Source: UBA1231 sp045123185
Lineage (GTDB): Bacteria; Bacillota_I; Bacilli_A; ML615J-28; CAG-313
Assembly (NCBI GenBank): GCA_045123185.1
Contig: JBGVIL010000044.1
Span: forward strand, 1-5,657
Reading direction: 5' to 3'
DNA: 5,657 bases
The notes below the pieces were generated by a model that worked only from the letters and a program-made list of their open reading frames with translations, was not told the origin of the DNA and ran no database searches. Position 1 is the stretch's first letter; each line of letters starts with the position of its first letter. The position numbers and the translations under genes are program-made. Positions 1 to 3,915 of the stretch are shown here, piece by piece.

Positions 1-11
1 ATAATTCGTAT

Positions 12-148
12 TTTCAACTTGATAATATCAATTTGATATTAAGTTTTTTACAACTAAAGTATTATAAAAATACTACCTAAGATAATACTTGGGTATTATG
101 AAAACAGATGTAAACACTTATTTTAACTTAGATAATATCAAGTTGAAA
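12..148. repeat. Inverted 18-bp repeat pair
   Basis: Positions 12-29 (TTTCAACTTGATAATATC) and the reverse complement of 131-148 agree at 17 of 18 bases. The two arms point toward each other across about 100 bp, which encloses an ATAATAC/GTATTAT hairpin (82-99). They could be a pair of protein-binding sites. No function can be assigned. Confidence 0.7.
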
Positions 149-325
149 TAATTCAATAGTAGCATAAAATACTACTTTTATGATACTTGTATGCTATCTA
201 AAATACTACCATCTACTACCTAAAGCAAGATTTATACCACTAAAATAATACTGGTATAATACTTGTAGTATTATGTAACATTTACATACTACCAAAAAAA
301 ATTTAAGTAGTAGTATTTGGTAGTA
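71..325. repeat. TACTACC/GGTAGTA repeat array with ATAATAC hairpins
   Basis: The heptamer TACTACC occurs at 71, 204, 214 and 287, and its complement GGTAGTA at 319. One-mismatch relatives lie at 170 and 307. Interleaved are short hairpins sharing the core ATAC-TTG-GTAT: 82-88 with 93-99 (7-bp stem), 183-186 with 189-192, and 256-262 with 268-274 (7-bp stem). This block uses a different word from the 538-787 array, so it probably binds a different protein. The partner is unknown. Confidence 0.65.
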
Positions 326-537
326 GTAATGATTAAATAGTATTATTACAAAAAATAATACCTATGTATAACTAACTATTCTATTTTATATATTGTAGAA
401 AGTCATCCGTTCTATATGCCCTTTATACGCCTTCAAACAGCTATTTTAAAAGCTTCACAGTAGTTTTATAAGGTGCTAAAAAAAGATGCATTAGAACGCC
501 TTTTAAAGGCATTTATATATTCTGACAATATTTGCAA

Positions 538-787
538 TTCGACACGACGGCATTCGACATTCGACATCGACACTAAGATTCGACAAGCGTAATTCGACAA
601 GATTCGCAATCGACGGCATTCGACGGCAATCGACGGCGTTCGACATTATTTTTAAAAAACGACAAAAAAATCTGTCGAAATTTGTCGAAAAATGCTGTCG
701 AAATGTAAAATGCTGTCGAATGCTGTAGAAAAAAAATGTTGTCGAAAAATATTGTAGAAAAAAGCCGTCGATAAAAATGCTGTCGAA
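538..787. repeat. Two-armed TTCGACA / TGTCGAA array (0A-box-like)
   Basis: The left arm (538-645) carries exact TTCGACA at 538, 553, 560, 579, 593 and 639. The right arm (673-787) carries the exact reverse complement TGTCGAA at 673, 683, 696, 714, 740 and 781. Near-matches include ATCGACA at 566, ATCGACG at 609 and 629, TTCGACG at 619, and TGTAGAA at 724 and 753. The arms meet at an AT-rich centre (646-672), so all boxes in one arm face away from those in the other. TGTCGAA fits the published Spo0A box consensus TGNCGAA. Several neighbours are 10 bp apart (609/619/629/639; 673/683; 714/724), the spacing of the tandem boxes in the Bacillus subtilis abrB promoter. Part of the array shares a longer 11-bp unit, ATGCTGTCGAA (692, 710, 777), which also fits an iteron for a Rep or Par protein. 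The repeat itself is certain, but its ligand is inferred. Confidence 0.95.
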
Positions 788-848
788 TATGTATAATAAA
801 GTAGAATTATAAGATATATTTTATTGTAGAAAATTATCTTTGAATAAT

Positions 849-890
849 TATACATGACTAGTTTATATTATATACATGACTTGTTTATAT
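849..890 (+). repeat. 22-bp-period direct repeat, pair A
   Basis: The 20-mer at 849-868 (TATACATGACTAGTTTATAT) recurs at 871-890 with one change, a spacing of 22 bp, close to two helical turns. A degenerate 0A-like word (TGTAGAA) lies just upstream at 825-831. Function unknown. Confidence 0.8.
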
Positions 891-983
891 GATATATAGT
901 AACGTATTAAGTAGTAACTTATAATATATCTTTCTTATCTTTTTATGTGACATTATATAACTCATTATATAGTCTTAATAACT

Positions 984-1025
984 AGTTAACTCTTGAAGTC
1001 TTATAAGTTAACTCTTGAGGTCTTA
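984..1025 (+). repeat. 22-bp-period direct repeat, pair B
   Basis: The 20-mer at 984-1003 (AGTTAACTCTTGAAGTCTTA) recurs at 1006-1025 with one change. The 22-bp period equals that of pair A at 849-890 although the sequence is unrelated. That suggests either two proteins binding with the same geometry or independent small tandem duplications. Confidence 0.85.
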
Positions 1026-1041
1026 AGAGGTATCATTTAAC

Positions 1042-1174
1042 GCTTTATGTAATATGAAAGATGTGAAAAACGTTCTTGCAACTGCTTTATATAATATGAA
1101 ATATGCGAAATGCAGAATTGCAACCACTTTATATGATGTGCAGGACGTGAAATGCAGAATTTCAACCGCTTTAT
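1042..1174 (+). repeat. 42-bp tandem repeat, three units plus a partial fourth
   Basis: Units begin at 1042, 1084, 1126 and 1168, exactly 42 bp apart. Each starts with (G/A)CTTTAT, followed by an AATATGAAA-like segment, then TGCAGAATTGCAAC (CGTTCTTGCAAC in unit 1). The fourth unit stops after its first part. Forty-two base pairs is four turns of B-DNA, so equivalent positions of every unit lie on the same helical face, as expected of an iteron or centromere array. Units differ by substitutions, so the array is not a recent duplication. Confidence 0.85.
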
Positions 1175-1196
1175 ATAGTATTAACTTATTACGATG

Positions 1197-1346
1197 TTAT
1201 GTGATAAATAGAAGTGGATAATGTACTATTGATAACTATTTTCACATATTAAACATTATGTTACGTAAACATTTATTATATTATGTAACGTTTATCACAT
1301 AACATTTATTATGTAATGTTTATTACATAATGTTTATTATGTAACG
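1197..1346. repeat. Alternating TTATGT/ACATAA array, 28-bp period
   Basis: TTATGT lies at 1281, 1309 and 1337 and its complement ACATAA at 1297 and 1325. Each series has an exact 28-bp period, so the block is a chain of overlapping palindromes with TTTAT-type spacers. Further TTATGT words lie at 1197 and 1256. The 12-mer at 1291-1302 is the exact reverse complement of 1197-1208. The block adjoins DnaA-like boxes and parS, which suggests an origin or partition role. The binding protein is not in the window. Confidence 0.8.
1213..1221 (-). promoter_or_regulatory. DnaA-like box
   Basis: AGTGGATAA matches the complement of the consensus DnaA box TTATCCACA at 8 of 9 positions. It sits at the left edge of the 28-bp-period array. 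A single 8/9 match in AT-rich DNA is weak evidence on its own. Confidence 0.4.
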
Positions 1347-1369
1347 TTAGGTTTACATGATGTTAATCA

Positions 1370-1396
1370 TTATCCAACCATCTATTATTATCCAAT
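1370..1396 (+). promoter_or_regulatory. Pair of degenerate DnaA-like boxes
   Basis: TTATCCAAC (1370-1378) and TTATCCAAT (1388-1396) each match TTATCCACA at 7 of 9 positions and share TTATCCAA. They are 18 bp apart in direct orientation, between the 28-bp-period array and parS. They may be DnaA sites of an origin or simply another small repeat. Confidence 0.3.
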
Positions 1397-1418
1397 AATG
1401 TGGGGTAATAGGGGGGTA

Positions 1419-1434
1419 TGTTTCACGTGAAACA
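1419..1434. promoter_or_regulatory. parS: parS centromere site (ParB/Spo0J binding)
   Basis: TGTTTCACGTGAAACA is a perfect 16-bp palindrome that matches the conserved bacterial chromosomal parS consensus. In that family ParB (Spo0J) loads at the site, slides along the DNA with CTP bound and works with ParA (Soj) and SMC in segregation. There is no parA or parB in the window, so the protein must come from the host or from elsewhere on the element. The site is flanked on the left by a G run (1411-1416) and on the right by a small hairpin, CGAAC/GTTCG (1435-1448). A perfect 16-bp match is very unlikely by chance in AT-rich DNA. Confidence 0.9.
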
Positions 1435-1468
1435 CGAACAACAGTTCGAAAAACGCCACGGGCTATAC

Positions 1469-1502
1469 CAATTCCACCCAATGTATACGCAATTCCACCC
1501 AA
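1469..1502 (+). repeat. Direct repeat CAATTCCACCCAA x2
   Basis: The 13-mer at 1469-1481 recurs exactly at 1490-1502, 21 bp apart (two helical turns), just right of parS. With the following CCAAACCCAACCCTCC it makes the minus strand a series of closely spaced GG and GGG runs over 1495-1518 that could form a G-quadruplex. Confidence 0.7.
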
Positions 1503-1742
1503 CCAAACCCAACCCTCCAAAATGGCTCAACCAAGCCATTTCTAGCCAATCACACCTCTAATAATCCTCCTCCTATTCACCCTAATTAAGCACCATTTAT
1601 TCGTCATCAACCTCTCTACTATCACTAACTCATGTTTGTCCACATTAAACATTAACTTCCTATTATACATCACAAAATTCATTTCTCTCTCAACCTCTCT
1701 TTTACTTATTAATTATTATGTTCAATAGGGGAGGGGGGGGAG
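1501..1742. other. Strongly C-over-G skewed segment ending in a G run
   Basis: By hand count, the plus strand of 1501-1720 has 69 C and 9 G. At 1728-1742 the bias flips abruptly to GGGG-A-GGGGGGGG-AG. An 8-bp hairpin, AAATGGCT (1520-1527) with AGCCATTT (1534-1541), lies at the left end. No gene with a ribosome site is seen on either strand. Possible explanations are an origin-associated single-stranded or R-loop region, or a leftward purine-rich gene now lost. Confidence 0.6.
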
Positions 1743-1914
1743 TAGATAAACCAAACTGCGTTAAATCAATCGAATGCTACATCGAGCAAACCCTCTAAAA
1801 TAGCCATTTCTAACCACTTTTTACCAATTAATTAAACTCCACAAAATCCCTTGAAACCGTTGAAAACACTCACTTTAGACGTAATTTGGTAAAATGTACT
1901 ATAACAACCAATAT

Positions 1915-1959
1915 AATAATTAATAATTTGGCGAGTTTACGAGACAATTATTAATTATT
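1915..1959. repeat. Perfect 14-bp inverted repeat
   Basis: AATAATTAATAATT (1915-1928) pairs with AATTATTAATTATT (1946-1959) around a 17-bp loop that contains GCGAGTTTACGAG. TTTACGAG is repeated at 1936 and 1959, the second copy overlapping the end of the right arm. The stem is pure A/T, so it is not a standard terminator. It is more likely an operator or cruciform-forming site. Confidence 0.75.
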
Positions 1960-2040
1960 TACGAGTGCTTTAAGCGTAGTCTAAGCACGAAGTACACTAT
2001 AAAACGCCTTATTTACGCTAATTTTATCAAATTTTATGCT

Positions 2041-2139
2041 AAAAAACAAAACAAAATGCGTAAAAAATGTCAAAAAATAGCTAAAAATAGCATAAAAATG
2101 CTCTATTTTTAATAAAAAACGCTTAAAAATGCTCAAAAA
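2041..2139 (+). promoter_or_regulatory. Phased A-tracts (intrinsically curved DNA)
   Basis: Runs of four to six A start at 2041, 2053, 2062, 2072, 2083, 2094, 2114, 2125 and 2135, with a T run at 2106. The steps are 8-12 bp and average near one helical turn. Phased A-tracts bend DNA. Placed upstream of a strong promoter (-35 at 2171), they resemble an UP-element or bend that boosts initiation or a binding platform for a nucleoid protein. Several tracts carry a following ATGC word (AAAATGCG, AAAAATGCT), and 2082-2093 with 2098-2111 forms a bulged inverted repeat. Confidence 0.65.
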
Positions 2140-2170
2140 CATTAAATTTTAATTAATTTTATAAAAATGC

Positions 2171-2199
2171 TTGACAATATTTACATTATATGTTAATAT
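2171..2199 (+). promoter_or_regulatory. Promoter of the membrane protein-methyltransferase operon
   Basis: A perfect -35, TTGACA (2171-2176), is separated by 17 bp from TAATAT (2194-2199), a one-mismatch -10 box. Transcription should start near 2206, giving a leader of about 27 nt before the ATG at 2233. It is the only good promoter seen for the 2233-3441 operon. Confidence 0.85.
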
Positions 2200-2232
2200 G
2201 GTGTTGTAACCAAAAGATGGGAGGTGATTTAC

Positions 2233-2490
2233 ATGATATTTGTTTATTTATTCACGTTATTACTATGCGGATTATGGGCAGGTAGAAATGGCATATTTGC
2301 CAATATGTTATTACTAATGATAGGGTTAGGAGTTTTGTTTCTTGTTAACAAAATAGCTACTATTATATTAATAATGATAATAGCATTTATTATATGGTTA
2401 TTATGTTACAATAATACTGATAAAAGTAAAGAAAGAGACGAAATTAAACTATCAAATAACTCAACAAAATTCAAGGAGGATTTATATTAA
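2233..2490 (+). CDS. Small three-helix membrane protein, function unknown
   Basis: The 85-residue product begins at the ATG at 2233, eight bases after a near-perfect Shine-Dalgarno GGGAGGTGAT (2219-2228). An in-frame GTG at 2224 lies inside that site and is rejected as the start. Three hydrophobic segments are visible, at about residues 2-16, 21-38 and 41-58. A charged tail (59-85, TDKSKERDE and KFKEDLY) is probably cytoplasmic. No signal peptide, cysteine pair or catalytic motif is seen. It is first in an operon with a zinc-ribbon peptide and a DNA methyltransferase, and its stop codon overlaps the next start (TAATG). Small membrane proteins of this kind are common in phage and plasmid accessory operons, with roles from superinfection exclusion to holin-like functions. 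Nothing in the sequence selects among these. Confidence 0.85.
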   Translation: MIFVYLFTLLLCGLWAGRNGIFANMLLLMIGLGVLFLVNKIATIILIMIIAFIIWLLCYNNTDKSKERDEIKLSNNSTKFKEDLY

Positions 2491-2609
2491 TGAAACAATG
2501 TTGGTTCTGCAAATACTTCAACAATTCAGAAGAAGACAAAGAGCGTTGTGCTAAATGTATGAAATCTAAAGATAAGCCGAACTTTAAGTTTTGGATAGAA
2601 GAAGAATAA
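2490..2609 (+). CDS. Mini zinc-ribbon peptide (CxxC...CxxC)
   Basis: The 39-residue product starts at an ATG that overlaps the preceding stop by one base (TAATG) and is preceded by AAGGAGGA at 2473-2480, within the upstream gene. The overlap implies translational coupling. Two CxxC pairs (C4-W-F-C7 and C20-A-K-C23) should coordinate one zinc ion. The linker is acidic (NNSEEDKE), and a basic-aromatic segment (KSKDKPNFKFW) precedes a terminal EEE. Similar tiny CxxC-KY-F peptides are frequent in Firmicute phage genomes and have no fixed function. The zinc site is supported by the spacing. A nucleic-acid or protein-binding role is only an inference. Confidence 0.85.
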   Translation: MKQCWFCKYFNNSEEDKERCAKCMKSKDKPNFKFWIEEE

Positions 2610-2625
2610 AATAAATTAAAAGGAG
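2607..2625 (+). repeat. Gene-end seam TAAAATAAATTAAAAGGAG, copy 1
   Basis: This 19-bp word spans the zinc-ribbon stop codon and the Shine-Dalgarno site of the methyltransferase. It is identical at 4427-4445, where it has the same stop-to-ribosome-site position between two other genes. Shorter versions lie at 3434-3449, 4185-4200 and 4624-4640, each at a gene end. Confidence 0.8.
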
Positions 2626-2634
2626 TTTGATTAT

Positions 2635-3441
2635 ATGGCAAAAATAGAAAATGATAAATATTATACGCCAGATTGTTTAGCAGAATATTGTGTTAATAAA
2701 GCAAAAGAAATAATAGGAGAAGAAAATATAACTGAATACTTAGAGCCTAGTGCTGGTAAGGGTGTGTTTTTGAATTACCTACCAGAAAACACATTAGCTT
2801 ATGACTTATATCCAGAAGGTGAAGGGATAATAAAGCAAGATTATTTAACCTTGGAGCTTCCTTATAAAAAAGGAAGATGTATTATAGGAAATCCCCCATT
2901 TGGCGATAGAAATAATTTAAGTAGGAAATTTTATAAGAAATCAATAAGTCTGGGTGACTATATAGCATTTATACAGCCAGTAAGTCAACTAAATAATGCG
3001 AAATCTTTATTCGAATTTGACCTAATTTATAGTGAAAACCTAGGAGAGATAATTTTTAGCTTAAATAATAAAATAAAATGCTGTTTTAATATTTATAAAA
3101 GACCAAAAGATGGATTGAATAAACGTAAAACAAATAAGCTAAAAGATATTTCAATTTATAGAGAGGACTATAAAGGGCTTGTAAATGGGAAATCTTATGA
3201 AGATATGGATTACGACCTATGTATATTTAGAAGAGGGAGTTCTGTGGGCAAAGTTAAAAAAACAAACATAAATACACAAACTTATAAAATAGTAATTCAT
3301 AATGATGATTTAAAATATGATGTAATAGAGGTGCTTTTAAATTATAATTGGTTAGAGCATTTTGAATATTGTTCAGCACCAGCAATATATAAAGAAGATA
3401 TTTATGAATTACTTAAAAGTAAAATACCAAATATAAAATAA
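2635..3441 (+). CDS. Orphan N6-adenine-type DNA methyltransferase
   Basis: The 268-residue protein starts at ATG 2635, nine bases after AAAAGGAG. Sequence motifs mark an S-adenosylmethionine-dependent DNA methyltransferase that transfers a methyl group to an exocyclic amino group. YYTP (9-12) resembles motif X, LEPSAGKG (36-43) is motif I for SAM binding, D57 in AYDLYP is the likely motif II acidic residue, D69 fits motif III, and NPPFG (86-90) is catalytic motif IV of the N/D-PP-Y/F type seen in adenine methylases. The order X-I-IV followed by a long C-terminal part fits the gamma arrangement, with residues from about 120 to 268 as a target-recognition region. At 268 residues it is compact. 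No restriction endonuclease or specificity subunit adjoins it, so it is called orphan. Plausible roles are protection against host restriction or epigenetic control of the element. The target site cannot be read from sequence. Cytosine-N4 modification is a less likely alternative. Confidence 0.9.
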   Translation: MAKIENDKYYTPDCLAEYCVNKAKEIIGEENITEYLEPSAGKGVFLNYLPENTLAYDLYPEGEGIIKQDYLTLELPYKKGRCIIGNPPFGDRNNLSRKFYKKSISLGDYIAFIQPVSQLNNAKSLFEFDLIYSENLGEIIFSLNNKIKCCFNIYKRPKDGLNKRKTNKLKDISIYREDYKGLVNGKSYEDMDYDLCIFRRGSSVGKVKKTNINTQTYKIVIHNDDLKYDVIEVLLNYNWLEHFEYCSAPAIYKEDIYELLKSKIPNIK

Positions 3442-3487
3442 ATTAAAAGCATTTATAAGGGTAACAGAGCCAGAAATTAGATGTAGT

Positions 3488-3517
3488 AAGACCTCGTTTT
3501 CGAGGTCTTTTCTATTT
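3488..3517 (+). terminator. Intrinsic terminator after the methyltransferase
   Basis: AAGACCTCG (3488-3496) and CGAGGTCTT (3501-3509) form a perfect 9-bp GC-rich stem with a TTTT loop, followed by TTCTATTT. It is 47 bp after the methyltransferase stop and should end the operon begun at 2171. Confidence 0.93.
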
Positions 3518-3537
3518 ATAAGGTTTAACGTTCGCCG

Positions 3538-3718
3538 TCAATCTTCAATAGGATTTATTGTTGCTACTATTATATATATACCCATATAACACAATAAATC
3601 TGACACAGTATATTTCCACCACCCTAATTTATTAGACGGTTTGGGCGTTCCGTCTAAGGTACTAGCTAAAGCTATTCCCCATGAATTTTATAGCATCGGC
3701 TTCATGTAACCAATTATC
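3538..3718 (-). pseudogene. Possible decayed leftward coding remnant
   Basis: On the minus strand a frame of 49 codons without a stop ends at TGA 3538-3540. It reads like real protein, with GTPKPSNKLGWWKYTVSDLL followed by a hydrophobic run CYMGIYIIVATI. It has no start codon or ribosome site and is preceded in frame by TAA (3688-3690). The adjacent upstream piece, about 3718-3678, is open in another frame (NWLHEADAIKFMG). Dropping one G from the GGGG run at 3677-3680 would join the two. This pattern suggests a frameshifted remnant of a gene opposite in direction to all its neighbours. I do not recognise the family. Chance is a serious alternative, because only about 60 codons are involved. 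Confidence 0.25.
3632..3706. other. Hairpins in the noncoding spacer
   Basis: TTAGACGG (3632-3639) pairs perfectly with CCGTCTAA (3650-3657) across a 10-base loop. CATGAA (3680-3685) pairs with TTCATG (3701-3706). Neither is followed by a U-tract on the plus strand, so they are not standard rightward terminators. The spacer is richer in GC than its surroundings. They may be structural RNA elements or remnants within the possible pseudogene. Confidence 0.5.
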
Positions 3719-3770
3719 TTATTTATAGTAGCATAATGCTCAACTACTTACAAATATGCTAAATAAACTG

Positions 3771-3799
3771 TTGACAGCACCCAAAATAAATGATATAAT
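3771..3799 (+). promoter_or_regulatory. Strong extended -10 promoter without an obvious gene
   Basis: TTGACA (3771-3776), a 17-bp spacer and TATAAT (3794-3799) are all consensus. TG at 3791-3792 makes an extended -10. The start should be near 3806. The next supported gene begins at 3999 and has its own promoter at 3944, so this one appears to serve a short RNA or a leader. Confidence 0.9.
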
Positions 3800-3805
3800 G
3801 AGTGT

Positions 3806-3889
3806 AACAACAAAACCTATTACCACATTTCAACAATATTGAGAGAGACAGCACAGGGCGACCAAACCATTCGTGTTGTCTTTTGCTTT
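3806..3889 (+). ncRNA. Candidate small RNA with terminator-like hairpin
   Basis: A transcript from the 3771 promoter would run about 80 nt to a hairpin made by GACAGCAC (3847-3854) and GTGTTGTC (3873-3880), with one G-U pair. The stem can extend outward by further A-U and G-U pairs into the TTTT that follows (3881-3884), before GCTTT. No ribosome site or start codon lies between the promoter and the hairpin. The 18-nt loop (AGGGCGACCAAACCATTC) could be an interaction site. A word from the stem, AGCACAGG (3850-3857), recurs at 3901-3908. It could be a regulatory RNA or an attenuated leader of the 3999 gene. No known RNA family is recognised. Confidence 0.4.
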
Positions 3890-3915
3890 AAGAACATGAT
3901 AGCACAGGACAAAGC

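Larger units (their letters stand above)
1..2170. other. Gene-free, repeat-dense control region
   Basis: No reading frame in this 2.2-kb stretch combines a Shine-Dalgarno site, a start codon and non-repetitive protein-like sequence. It holds at least seven successive blocks of different short repeats, a perfect parS site, DnaA-like boxes, a strand-skewed segment and phased A-tracts, each listed separately. Such a density of iterated sites outside genes is typical of replication origins, centromeres or regulatory hubs of plasmids and phages. That role is inferred, because no rep or par gene lies in the window. Between the blocks, 361-537 and 1743-1910 hold little recognisable. The exceptions are a 13-bp palindrome at 498-510 (GCCTTTTAAAGGC) and, at 1788-1826, a diverged copy of the 1505-1547 sequence. 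Confidence 0.8.

Noticed and set aside
538..787. LexA/SOS-type operators
   Set aside because: The heptamer lacks the CGAAC-N4-GTTCG form of the Firmicute LexA site.
792..797. TATAAT as a -10 box right of the array
   Set aside because: No acceptable -35 lies 16-18 bp upstream and no gene follows. It could only function as an activator-dependent promoter, which cannot be judged here.
652..855. Minus-strand 67-codon frame
   Set aside because: It is the translation of the TGTCGAA repeat array (repeated FSTAF/DSIF words) and has no ribosome site.
538..1174. CRISPR array
   Set aside because: Repeats are too short or contiguous, spacers are not unique of constant length, and no cas gene is present.
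1435..1510. tRNA-like sequence near parS
   Set aside because: No acceptor stem or T-loop consensus could be fitted on either strand.
1423..1539. Minus-strand 38-codon frame running into parS
   Set aside because: It reads through repeated CAATTCCACCC and the parS palindrome, is tryptophan/cysteine-rich from the G runs, and has no ribosome site.
1542..1682. Minus-strand frame of 46 codons (MNFVMYNRK...)
   Set aside because: Purine-rich frames are expected from the C-over-G skew. There is no promoter, and only a weak GAGAG run lies upstream. A decayed gene cannot be excluded.
2224..2232. GTG start for the membrane protein
   Set aside because: The GTG lies within the Shine-Dalgarno sequence. 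ATG 2233 has ideal spacing.
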